Shown: positions 36,565 to 47,993 of the stretch, one piece after another | How positions within the stretch are numbered: the stretch's first letter is position 1 | Layout of the letters: every line of letters starts with the position of its first letter | Source: Jacaranda mimosifolia | Lineage: Eukaryota; Streptophyta; Magnoliopsida; Lamiales; Bignoniaceae | Direction: 5' to 3' | Assembly (NCBI GenBank): GCA_018894105.1 | Contig: CM032128.1 | Span: forward strand, 14,055,001 to 14,119,000 | Length of the DNA: 64,000 bases | Notes under the pieces: model-generated | The model's database searches: none | Told to the model about the DNA's origin: nothing | What the model saw: only the letters and a program-made list of their open reading frames with translations | Position numbers and translations under genes: made by a program

Positions 36565-39500
36565 TCAGAAGTCAAATTCCCCAGTTGCCTGAAAGAAACC
36601 CAGCAGCCAAACATGACATTAGATTTTCCAGACAAATAAGCACTGAATTAGGTAAAGGTAAGCACATCGGTCAAAGAGAAAAGAAAAATCAGGCCTTCCT
36701 ACGACAAAACAACCTTGTTGAACAGAACGTCTTTATTATTTATGTGCATGATGCCATCCTTCAATGTGCATTTCCACCTGCTCTTGGTTCTTGTCACCTA
36801 TATATAAACAAGTGTATCCATTTAAGAATAGCATCATCACATAGAAAACAAAACCATGAAAAACCACAAGCCAGGAAAGATTCAGCTCAGTACCTTGTCA
36901 AACTGAGCTAGAACCAAATGTGTTGTGCTCAGATCCTCCCCTTGGTCCACATCATCCAGGTCATCATCATCGTCTTCATTCAAGGGTTCATCATCATCAT
37001 CATCATCATCCCCAGTGTCATTCTGAACAGGAGCAGGAGTTGCTGCTTGCATCTCTAGTAAGTGCAGATGGTAGGAAATCAAGATTCAAGCATAATTACT
37101 TTTAAGACATGCCAAATGGTTCAAATTAGATGACCAAATATTTTACCGTTTGGCATAGGTGTGTTCACTATATTGTAGTCTTCATTGACAACTCCTTGAT
37201 AATTGTATATCTTTCAAGGTGAGAATAAAGCAACCAAGTTAGTTTACAGAGAGTTACTGAGAGTGAATTCATATTCCACAACATATGAGTTACATCACAG
37301 TGGAAAGAAACATACAACAATACAGGTAGGAGATTACTGAGAAGAAAATAATCAGAATGAAAAAGGTATACACAAGGACCACTTGATTAACGTTGTTTTC
37401 AAAGCACGCAATACAATGTGATCACATAATAATGCTTTTTCACCCAGCGTGATTAAATTCTCAGTTAAAATTATCTCAGGATTGCTAACAGCTTTAATAA
37501 AAGAGCTGCAATAGATGGAATACTTTACCATCAAGGCTGACAATCCATACTTTACTTAAAAAAAGTACCATAAGAGATGGAACACTTAGGAAACACACTC
37601 CGACATATTAGCAGGTAGCATCCTTAACTACTTACAAGCTCTTGATTAAATTAGTCAGCCTCAGTTCTTGAAGAAACAGTAAATAAAAGAAAAAAATCCA
37701 TAAAGCTTTAGGAACTATAGGAAGTCCTTAGCCCTCCGCACCCCAACCCAATGAGCATGTGGCCCCTCATTGTGCAAACCTTTAAAATCTAAATCATGTA
37801 CAAGATAAAACTAAAGAGAATAGGACAGGTTGTGTGCACTGCCCCTTCTTGTGGAAACCTCTAAACACCAAGTTAGGGCCCTAACCTCAAACACAACCAA
37901 AGACCCAGCCTTCCAGCACCTTCATTTGTACAATCTCCCACCAATATTTTAATCAAACATCATTGTGTCATCACTGATGTAATAGAACGATGGTCAATAG
38001 ATAAGGGACATGCATTTTATAACAGATCCACAAAATCTGCTGCCTAGTGTATATGGAAGGCACAAAGGAGATAATCTACAATAAAAGCTGTGTTGATGTT
38101 GATTATGTCATGGTGATGAAGAACAATAACAACATAAAAAACTATTAATTTTTATGTGTGTGTGTGTGTGATGTTTGCATAGAACAGGAAGACAAACTCA
38201 CATTGGGAGTTGAAAGCACATCATCATACGGATCAGGAATGGGACCATCCAACTGAGGTATCCTAGAAGACAATGTTCCTGCTTGAACAAACATTTTCTG
38301 AACACCCCCTTGAACCACCTGTCAAATGACAATTAGAGATCTATCAAGATGCAGCCAATAGAAAGAGAAAAATCCTAAAAGTTGAAAATTGTTTAACCCA
38401 CTGAATAGGCTAGCACAATGGAAAAGAGCAAGTAAATCATTAGAGAGGTCATGGTCACCCTCTGCTTCCTCAGTCGCGATCATTAGAATTCCTAAGCGCC
38501 TAACATGTTCCACAACAAGCTGCCTTCGTTTGACATATAACATCTCATTGAAGAGGCCCTATTTCCAAGCAGAGCTAGCGAGGAAGTCAATGGAAAGGTA
38601 GATCCTATGTTCCCATTTTCCCAAGTGGAGAGAAGTCCAAAATGATAATCCTAGAATGTGAAAATACCAATCACTTAAGGCCTCGTTTGGTTCAACAAGG
38701 GGCAAAGGGAAGTTAAAGAGAGTGAAAACCTTACATGGAGGTACTTCTCCTTCAAGTTGTTTGGCATGATCCTAATAGGAAGTACAGTGGGAATGAAATA
38801 TGTATTTCTAATTTTACCAATTAAACATTCTCTCTTTTTATTTTTGTGCTATATGATAATTAGAAAACTATTAATAATTTAAATTACTAAATATTAACTA
38901 GCAGATTAAACTTGAAAACTTCTGTAGCAATAATTCAACTAATTAGCAAAAAGTAAGCATGAAAATGCAATCTGTATGCCAATTGCCAAAATATTATAAA
39001 TTGGAATTTTTTGGTTTTTCTTGTACTTCCATTTTCCCACCTAACTTTGGATGGAAACAATTGAGCTCCATGAGTATTTCACATACCTCCAATTTTACTT
39101 CTCTAATTATTTCTTTAAAAAATAAATAAATAAACAAAATTAATTTTCTTCTACATCCACTTGTCCTTCCACATCTACTAAACATGCTCTAAGAAGCCAC
39201 ATAACTCTCCATTAAGACATTAACCCTCAACCAAGCAACAAGATGACATCATCAGTTCCCTATTTTCTCTTCCTGTAGCATTGCTTCAAGGATGTTTAGC
39301 CCTACAACAATGAAGGAAATGGCGGAAGCCAGCAACACCAACCCTCCCCCGTCCCCAACACCAAACCATCCCTCGCCGACGCCCCTTGGTGTGAAACCTA
39401 AATAGAAAAAGGAAAAACTTACACCTAACAAACAAATGACATGTGAGCAGGTCAGAAGTTGAATGAATCATGTGCTAAAAGATCAAAAACAAATAAAATG

Positions 39501-42500
39501 AGTTCATTAAGGAACGCTACTTCCTACTAACAAACAGCCTGGCAATAAAATTTTCAGAAACGAAATATAAACTGCCTGGCAATAATATTTTCAGCAATGA
39601 AATAAACAGACGCAACCGATGCATGAAAAAATCTACCTTGCACTCATTTGATAGGTCTCCAGCCCCATCTTGCTGTGGGATGTATCCACCAGCATGATAA
39701 TGTGGAGGGAAGTCCTCCCGTTTTCGCTTTCCAGAAGACACGAAGAAATCCTGCATTTATTTCTCCAGAATTATGCCTATTACAGAGTGTAAATGCAATC
39801 ATTATTTAAGAGATCTGTTGCAGAGAAAAATAGTAAGAATGTCTTGTTTTCTTTGCTCAATTGCCAATCCAAACTGATTTTAATATTTCTTAGAACAGGT
39901 CAAACAAGACATCCTTAATGGGAATGGAGTATATTTTTCTCAAAGAGGACATGCATACAAGAGAATCATCTTAAAGCTTGAACCAGTTGATTGATAGATG
40001 CAAGAAAAGTCAAGCGAACTAGAGCGAAGCTAGATTCCAGTTCAAGCCTTGCCTCCTAAGGAGCCAAGGTTGAGCCAGCATAGGCATTTGAAAGCTCACA
40101 ATTTTATTTTTATCAAATTGTCGTATTCTAAATAGTGTTCTAATATTAAATAATATTGGCAATCATAATCAAGCTCGAATGGAGCTCAAGCCTAGAAATT
40201 TCCAAAGCCTCAACACAAGCTCGACTTACTTGCACCCCTAAGACAGTATATCACTATTGGAAATTTGGCTTTTTTATTAGGATTGCATCATTAAGGCCAC
40301 CAAATTCCACAAGGAAAATTGAATTTGATTCATCTAACAAACAGACACCCCATTATTTCTAATGAACAGGAATAAGAACATTTCTTTGGCCCTACATTCT
40401 ACACTAATGGCTAGTTTATTTTGGATGATGGGCCAGAATGAGGCCACTCATCCAACATCATCTCTTGCTCACTTATATGATTGGAAGCTCGGTAGATTTA
40501 TGTTAGCACGATCCGATAGCTAGAAAAGGTAGGATGAGGGATCATACCCGTTGGGTGGGACAAAGGCATCCATTTTTCTAGATTGACAAGGATGACATAT
40601 AAAATTACTATGTTGTCCTCTCCTTACTTCGATGTAAATTTAATCACATTGATAGCCCCAGTGCTAGATATTTTCATCTGGAAGCAAGATTACTAAGCAT
40701 ACCTAACCTAGTAACATTGGCGCCTAGGCACCAAGCGACAATATTTTGCAACATTGGCATCCAAGCACCAGTGTGTTGACACCGAGGCACCAATATTCGG
40801 AGTAACATTTGATATCTTTAGCCCCTAGGCCTCAAAATATTTGCTCAAAAATCTCACTATATGTCATTTTTTATATGATTTGATTATTTCAAGCCCCTCA
40901 AATATTACATTGTCCAGTCAATTTTTGAATTATTCCAAAAAAGAGCTCTAGATTTTGTTTTCATATACAAGGGTATTTTTATCATTTTATACATTATCCA
41001 ACGATTTTTATCCACACATGTAAACATGTGTTTGAAATATTTCTTCTCATCCTTCATTTTATCCCACAAAGTAACTTAATATATCTAAATAAAATAATTC
41101 AAACCCTCGTCATCATCCAAAAATTAATCCTAATATTCAACATCCCATCCACAAAAGTAAACAGGACCTAAAGAGATGTAGTAGTTACGCCTCTAAGTAC
41201 TCTTATTGTGCTACTTTGATATGTGCACCAATCCCACCAACATTGCATTTTCTCTTGGTTTTTGTCCTTTAACATGTGACTGTCCCAAACATATCCATTA
41301 TGTATGGACTTTTTCTTTGCAATCAGTAGAGGAGTCAGTTTTTATTGTTGAGTAAGAAAGTAGAAAAACATGGAAAACCATTAGTGTGGTTTCATCTCCA
41401 ACCAATAAAGGGAAGCAAAATTTATGACGACTTTCTCAATGGTCTTCCAATGGAAGCCCGAAATTATAGCAAATACCTTTGAAACATTAGAACCATAAAC
41501 CAAGAAGAGAAAAGGTTGATGGAATGAACGCAAGCCTTTAGCCTCTCTCTCTCCCCCCATTATGAATTGGACTTTTTCTTTTGAATGAACATCTTTGCAT
41601 TTCTCTTTGTTTTGTCCTTTAGTATGTGACTGTCCCAAACATATCCATTATGAATGGACATTTTCTTTGCAATCAGTAGTAGTGGTCAGTTTTTTTTGGT
41701 GAGTAAGAAGGTAGAAAAATATGGAAAACCATTATTGTAGTTTCATCCCCAACCAATAAAGAGAAGCAAAATTTCTGACGACTTTTCCATTGGTCCTCCA
41801 ATGAATGAAAGCCCAAAATGAAAGCAAATACCTTTGATACATTAGAACCATAAGCCAAAAATAGAAAAAGTGGATTGAATGAATGCAAGCCTTTAGCCTC
41901 TCTCTATCGCCATAGACAAAGATACAAGTAGATGCAAGCATATACACTCACCCACCACCTGCTGTGGCTAACGAATCCCCAACCAACTTCAATGCATGAA
42001 CACGTGCATGCTCCCAATCACACAGATTAATTACCATATAATTAGAATATAAGTACTAACTCATTATAGAATATCATAAAATCTGATATGGATCTTAATA
42101 ACCAGATTTAATCATCCATAATTAATCAATTTCACAAGAATCATCTGATTAAATTTCTCATTATTCTCTGCACGACAGCTGTGTTAGCAAATGGAAAGCG
42201 AAACCAATAGACATCCTCGTGCACCTTATATTTTGGCAAGCTGATCAAAATTATCAAAATTCATATGAAATGACGCAAAGTAACCATGCAAATTGTGGAC
42301 CTTTATCTGAATCAAAAACAGAGATGGTCATTAGGCAGTTTAAGAAATTTTTCCACACACTTGTAAGATTATCATAATAAATTAGATCAACAATTAAAAT
42401 TATGGATTTTCAAAATGCATATAAAAGGAAAATTGTTAGTATCCATCTTCTGATTTTCCAAGGTTAGAAATGTAAAACAAAGCACCAGCCACCAACAAAT

Positions 42501-45136
42501 AGAAATATATCTATTCATCCTCTTTTTCAAATGAGGAGCACCTGCATTACCTAACTGATACAATTGCAATGGGAAATTTAAGGCTTATTTAGGTTAGCAA
42601 GGTGCATGTAAGAATTTTCACCTTGCAGGCCCCAACCATAGTTGTTACATGCGAAAGGCAGTGTGAGGCTGCAAGGCCTCTAGTGCAGGAGGCCAGAGGT
42701 GAGGTGAGGCGGGAGGCGCTCGTCTTTTTTAAGCAAGACACTAAAATAAAAACTTATAAAATATTTTATGAATTTAATAAGTTTCAGTTTAGGTAGAGTA
42801 GAGAACCTATATGATATGAAACAAATATAATATGATGAAATCAAACTCAAGTTACTCAATCAAGTTTTAAGTGCAATGAGTGCATATCATCACAAACAGA
42901 GTCTTAAAAGAAAAATAAAATGCATCAAATGTCCATAATTTCAAACCAAATGAGAAACCACCAAACGTAATCCTAAGTTCTAAACTGATGCTACAGCAGC
43001 TGTTGTCAGAACTTGGGAAGGATAGAGCTGCAGAGGAATAAGATAGGCAAGTGATTTTGGCGCCATTATTTTTCTTTGCTAAGTAAGTTGTTGTCCACTT
43101 GCTAGGATTTTTTTTAAGTGTATTCTGTTTTCTGTTTGCCTTTTTCTTTTTTTTCCCCCCCAAATCTGGGCTTTTTTCTATTTGGAAATCTGACTGTTGG
43201 AAACTTATGGAAAAATCAGAGAGGCGCACCTTCGAGCAGCTCAGCTTGGGAAAAAGGCGAGCAAAGGCATGCCTCTATAGCACCTTTCGGAACTTCCTTG
43301 CCCTTGTCGCCTCTCATCTTAGGCAACAAAGGCGATCGCCTTTAATAACTATGGCCCCAACATAAGCTTTCAGAACTTTAGAGCCAAAGTAATGAACTGT
43401 AAAACATGAAGCCAACCAAAATCTCTAGCCCACAATCCAACAGAGGCAAGTAGGTTTCGATATTGTGCAGTGCATTTAACACAATCAAAAGAATAAAGTA
43501 GTTCTTTAGATGCAAGTACCAGTAGATGTTTTGGCATCCCACATCCTTGCCAAACAATTCTAACGGCTAATAATCACTTAATGATAGGGTTTTACCATTG
43601 CAAAGTGCTGAATAAGCACTTAGCAATGTAAGAAACCAACTAACTTTCAGCAATAAGCAGCACCAGCAATCTCTTTGTCTTGAGTAAAATTTAATCAATT
43701 AGTACAGTTAATAAAACTGAACCACAATAACAATCACCTGAGTTGTTGGCTGATGAGGGGCTCCCCTCTCACTCTCTTCCCGACCTTCCACATAAGCTGC
43801 AAAAAGAAAGGAGCAATCTTCAATATAAGGAACAGAGAAAATATTACACTGCCTTTTTTACCAGTTTATTTCTTCATTTAGACACTACCACTATTTTGCA
43901 TCTCTATGTAGACACTGATACATAATGTTTGTTCACATGACTTCTACCATTACACTCACCAATATTCACATCAAGAGGAGGCCTTTGATTTAACCAAGAC
44001 GAAGGTGGCTGCTGCAGGATTAAAATAAAATTTTCAGTTTGACCACCCACCGAAAGGAAAAAGAGGCTGCAGAAGCTTCCCATGACTTTATTTTAAGCAA
44101 GAGGATTTTCATACATATAACATCATTATAAGAAACCACATAATTGCAGAATGAAAAGAGTAAATGAGTTTCTGGAAACAAATTTCTTAACAAAGTGTGA
44201 CATAGAAAAGTCACACCCACCCAACAAAAAGAAGGTTCAGGAAATATGATACCATATATGGGCTAGGTCTTCCAGTTCCACCTTTTATCTCTGGAACACC
44301 ACCATTTTCATTAGTTGATGCATACTCACTAGGGGTGATTGGGGTGCCACCAGTGGGAATATTATACAGTGAACCACTATCATTTCCAGGAAGAGGAGTC
44401 TGAGCTGTTCCAGGCAATGGTGTCTGAGCCATTCCAGGCAACGGTGTCTGTGCAGTTCCAGGCAGTGGTGTCTGCATAGGAGTTTGCAGCGGAGTCTGCA
44501 TACACACACACACACACCCAACCAACCAACCAAAAAAGGAAAAAAAAATTAAACACAGAACCATTATTGTCTTACCATCAAGTTCGAATTTGGAGCTTAA
44601 TGAACACAAAAAATGAGCCCTCACCGGAGGAAAGAGTAAATCAGCAGTGGGAGTTTCATACTCCTCGGTGCCTTCATAGGGTACGTTGAGGTCATGCACA
44701 GGGTTAGGCGTGATAGGGCCACCTGCAGCCGCCTTTTGTGTTGCTGACCTGTCTATGGGACCCAAAATTGCTCCAGCTTGCATCATTTTCAGTTCCCATA
44801 ACTGTAGATTTCCAACATAATCTCATCAACACTTCCATTCCAACTACAGATCCAAGAATTTAAAAACCCTAAACTACCCAAATCAATCTTAATCATACGT
44901 TAGCCCAATAATTCATATATGTAACACAAAGTACGTCGCAACTAATTTTTCCTAAACCCTAGAATTAATTAAAATCAAATATTCAATTAAATAAAAAATT
45001 GAGAAATCATTACTCCTTGGAGCTCATTGAGTACGCCCTCGCCAGGGCCGCTGTTGTTGATGAACTCATCGCGGACCTTGTTGATGACGTCCTCGATCAC
45101 ATGGATGTAAACATTGCTGGTTGTAGAGCTTGCCAT
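36565..45136 (-). CDS. TFIIA-L: Transcription factor IIA large (alpha/beta) subunit
   Basis: This nuclear general transcription factor subunit joins TBP on the TATA box with the small TFIIA subunit. Eleven coding exons (minus strand) join in frame to 406 residues: 45136-45014, 44801-44625, 44495-44253, 44014-43960, 43796-43738, 39750-39637, 38318-38202, 37210-37147, 37054-36894, 36797-36714 and 36588-36565. All introns are GT-AG. The N-terminal four-helix part starts SNVYIHVIEDVINKVRDEF and continues LWELKMMQAG. A long linker carries TPLPGTA repeats, the conserved GKRKRE and PQLDGPIPDPYDD. An acidic run of Asp/Glu (exon 9) precedes the C-terminal beta-barrel part (LVLAQFDK, VTRTKSRWKCTLKDGIMHIN), and the last exon supplies ATGEFDF and the stop. 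The linker is longer than I recall for Arabidopsis because of repeat units. Intron 5 is about 4 kb and full of transposons. No disabling lesion was seen, so the gene is probably functional. Confidence 0.95.
38679..39189. mobile_element. Harbinger-like MITE in TFIIA-L intron 6
   Basis: This 511-bp block is flanked by TAA at 38676-38678 and 39190-39192. The ends are imperfectly inverted: GGCCTCGTTTGGTT at the left and GAGCATGTTTAGTA for the right end on the minus strand. The 3-bp TAA target and GTTTGG-type terminus fit the Tourist/Harbinger class. It lies wholly within the intron and leaves the splice sites untouched. Confidence 0.45.
40408..41168. mobile_element. Harbinger-like MITE in TFIIA-L intron 5
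   Basis: This 761-bp block is flanked by TAA at 40405-40407 and 41169-41171. The inverted ends read TGGCTAGTTTATTTT and, on the minus strand from the right, GGTCCTGTTTACTTTT. Both are followed by GGATGGG-like words. No coding sequence is present. Confidence 0.5.
41244..41905. repeat. 350-bp tandem duplication in TFIIA-L intron 5
   Basis: Two head-to-tail copies of a unit are offset by exactly 350 bp at the shared word TGTGACTGTCCCAAACATAT (41275 and 41625). Copies share long stretches such as TTTTCTTTGCAATCAGTAG and GCAAGCCTTTAGCCTCTCTC, with scattered substitutions and a few small indels. Confidence 0.85.
42637..43353. mobile_element. hAT-like MITE in TFIIA-L intron 5
   Basis: This 717-bp element is bounded by a perfect 8-bp direct repeat, GCCCCAAC, at 42629-42636 and 43354-43361. 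It starts CATAGTTGTTAC and ends GTAATAACTATG-like (CATAGTTATTAA on the minus strand). GGCGAGGCG/CGCCTC-type words lie just inside both ends. The 8-bp target duplication points to hAT-type transposition. It encodes no transposase. Confidence 0.7.
44373..44490 (-). repeat. Coding minisatellite in TFIIA-L exon 3
   Basis: A 24-bp unit is repeated about four times in frame and encodes TPLPGTAQ, TPLPGMAQ, TPLPGTAQ and TPLPGNDS, preceded by shorter TPLQ and TPMQ half-units. It lies in the non-conserved linker between the two TFIIA folds, so length changes are likely tolerated. Confidence 0.9.
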
Positions 45137-45436
45137 TCTCGCAGAATTTCAGGAGAAATTGAGAAACAAATAGAGAAACACCGAATCGATCGTCTGTATA
45201 TTCAATAAGTAAGAGGGTGTAGGTTTCGTGATTTTTCTGGAGAGAGAAACGACGCCAACGACGGAGAGAAGGATGAGAGCGAAGAGGCGGAATAGAAAAG
45301 TGGAATAAAGAAAGGAATATAAATAGGTTTGCATCCTTTTATGTGCTGGTGTCCACGTGGCAATACCTGATAGATCTCTTCCTTTTATTTTTATTTTTCT
45401 TTTTCTTTTTCTTTAAAAAAAAAATTCCCCTTAATA
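45137..45436 (-). promoter_or_regulatory. TFIIA-L promoter and 5' UTR
   Basis: The 300 bases between the TFIIA-L start codon and the Mutator-like insertion must hold the core promoter and leader. A TATTTATA motif on the minus strand at about 45325-45318, roughly 185 bases upstream of the ATG, is a possible TATA element. The 5' leader would then be about 150 bases. Anything upstream of 45437 is transposon sequence. Confidence 0.45.
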
Positions 45437-45445
45437 AGGAATCAA

Positions 45446-47500
45446 GGTTTTTTTTATAAAAAAATTATGAAAAAAAAAAATTACAAAAATACAGTCTTTT
45501 TTGGGTGTTTTACAAATTTAGCTATTGAAAGTTGCACTCACCGAGTGCAACTTCTATTTATTACTGTTGAAAGCTGCACTCGACCGAGTGCAACTTTCAA
45601 CAGTAACAAAATTTTGTTCCCCAGCCGCCTTTTTTGATCAATAAGCAAAATTATGGGTACTATTGAAAGTTACAATTTTTTACCTAAAAAACCCTCTTCA
45701 TAATTCACCCAAAAAAACCCTACACCCTAAAAACCACACCTATCCTTTCATTTTCTCACTCCATCTTTCACATCAACCATTCATTTATTTCACTTATATA
45801 TACATATATATACACACATATATATTTACATATATTAAAATATTAAAATTTTGCTACTTAAAAAATTCTAAAACTTATGTTTATCTAAAAATATTTAATG
45901 TATTAATTAGTTAAAAATATTAAATACCTTATTAATTTTTAAATAAAAAACTCTTTCAAAAGAAATGTTAGTTTAGTAGTAATAAAAACATTTACTTGTC
46001 AAGGATGCAACAGATTTTTTCTTCACAAGAGTAGGAAAATTTATTTTTTTTGAAATTTCAATTTTAAAAACTTAATTTCGCTTCCCCCCAAGACATTTTC
46101 TTTTCATTTCATATCTCTTAGGTTCACTCCCCTCCTCATCTTCTTCTTCCTCTTCTTTTTTCTTTTCTCTTTTAGTTTAATCTAAATGGCCGGCCGGCCG
46201 CACCAGCAGCACCAACAGCCGGCCAAATTTGAATTTTTTTTTTTTTTTCAAAAATTAGTTATAATTTTAAAAAAAAAACTAAAATGGTAGTTTGGGTTAT
46301 TGTTTTAGGTTTGAAGGGTGTATACTTGTGTATTATATTCCTTGACTGAGGTAATTTTTTTAATTATGCTAAAATTTAATTATGTTTTAGTTATCTACAT
46401 TATATTTTAGTTAATTATCTCCATTAATTAAAATTTGATTTATGTTTTAGTTATCTCTATTATGTTTTAGGTAATTGTCTCCATTAGTTAAAATTTAATT
46501 ATGTTTTACTTAAAATTTGATTTATGTTTTAGTTATATGAATTATGTTTTATATAATTTGTCTCAATTAGTTAAAATTTAATTATGTTTTAGTTAAAATT
46601 TGATTTATGTTTTAGTTTTATGAGTTATGTTTTATATAATTTGTCTCAATTAATTAAAATTTAATTATGTTTTAGTTAATTGTCTCCATTAGCTAACATT
46701 TGATCATGTTTTAGTTGAAATTTGATTTACGTATTGGTTAAACTCAAATAATAATTTATTATTTTTGGTATAATAATTTGATTTAACAGAAATAATAATT
46801 TATGTATTGGTTGAAATTTGAATTACATTTTATGTTAGTTTTATATTTGTTAGAGTTATGTTTTTATTTGAATTAAAAAATTTATTAGAATTATGATTGA
46901 GTTAAATTTCTGATACTATATATTGAATTGTATTAAATATTTAAGTTTTCATTTAGTTTGTGAAATTATGATTTATTAATAAATATGTGCGCTTGTAACA
47001 TATGCCTAATGATGTAGGATATCTTGACTTGATGAAAATCTTTTGTAAGTGTTAATTTTAGTGGAACATTTAAAAGTAAGTCTGGATATCTTGTTTTAAT
47101 TTTGTAATATTTTTATAGTACAATACATTAGAAATGTTTAGAATTTGTGGATTTAGGAAGGAGGATGGGATGCTGGGAGAAAGAGTGGAGCCTTCTCATT
47201 TGTTGCTGATTGGTTTTTAATTGCTTGCATGATGATGATGGACATAAGGGGGAGTGTTTATGTGTCATTATGTGTTTACTAATATTATTAAATAAATGCT
47301 AGTTTAAATTATGATTTATTATGTTAGTTTAAATTTAATTTATGTATTAGATTAAATTATATTAGTTTAAATTTGATTTATGTATTAGATTAAATTATAT
47401 TAGTTTAAATTTGATTTATGTATTAAATGTTGTTATATAATGTTAGATTTGTATTTTTATGTGAATTAAAAATTCTATTAAAATTTTGATTGAGTTAATT
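45446..47500. repeat. Left terminal inverted repeat of the Mutator-like element
   Basis: The arm pairs with 58490-60633 in inverted orientation. A sample of about 108 bases (47152-47259 against 58690-58800) shows about 7 differences, all transitions. The outer 200 bases hold palindromic GTTGCACTCR...YGAGTGCAAC motifs. A block at about 46186-46284, including GGCCGGCCGGCCGC, is absent from the right arm and is flanked by ATGG on both sides. Segments near 46900-47000 and 47500-47600 (GATTTATWRATAAATATGTG) are partly repeated within the arm side. Confidence 0.88.
45563..45604. repeat. 42-bp palindrome in the left TIR
   Basis: Arms ACTGTTGAAAG(C/T)TGCACTC and their inverse surround a short CGAC-type centre; one mismatch is present between the arms. 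It corresponds in position to the perfect 42-bp palindrome at 60477-60518. A shorter relative, AGTTGCACTCACCGAGTGCAACT, is centred at about 45540. Confidence 0.9.
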
Positions 47501-47993
47501 AATTTTTTGTTAGTATATGTTGGATTGTATTAATTTTATAAATTTCAATTTTAGTTTATGGAATTATGATTTATAGATAAATATGTGCACTTGTAAAAAA
47601 AATTTAGATTGATAATCACTTTATTAATTATGATATATGTTGTTTCGTTATAATAAGGAACACATATATCTAATTTGTGTTTATAAATATTATAAGTTGT
47701 TTTGAATTGAAGTAATGGTTTACATTTTGTTAAGTCTTGTTTTTTAGGCAATTTGAAATATTATATTTAAGGGAATTTTTGATAGAATGTATCATTAATC
47801 ATATTAAATCTTTGGTATTTTTATCTACTTGGATATATTTGATGTAATGATAAACAAATTAAGAATTGGACTATGAATGGGCTATAAACATTCCAATCCT
47901 CAATCTGTTTGTCATTCACATTAATATACCAATAAGTATTTTGAATGTACCTAATCATATTATTTTTATTTATTTTCTAGCAAATATTTCAAG
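47501..47993 (+). other. Leader of the PMD gene
   Basis: This is AT-rich sequence between the inner end of the left TIR and the PMD start codon. A plausible 3' splice site, TTTTCTAG, lies at 47973-47980, just before the ATG at 47994, suggesting a 5' UTR intron. No promoter was singled out. Confidence 0.4.

Noticed and set aside
36396..36911. 171-codon plus-strand open frame
   Set aside because: It lies antisense to the last exons and introns of TFIIA-L and has no recognisable domain; the minus-strand exons explain the sequence.
36920..37105. Histidine-rich plus-strand frame
   Set aside because: It is only the complement of the GAT/GAC run that codes the acidic stretch of TFIIA-L exon 9.
44285..44533. 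Alternative minus-strand frame over the TPLPGTA repeats
   Set aside because: Its periodic Leu/Arg/Cys pattern is a frame-shifted reading of the same minisatellite, and the other frame joins correctly to the flanking exons.
45528..45604. Palindromic motifs in the left TIR as a microRNA gene or CRISPR-like repeat
   Set aside because: The same palindromes occur at the mirrored place in the right arm, so they are part of the transposon ends; spacing and number do not fit a CRISPR array, and a microRNA cannot be claimed without RNA data.
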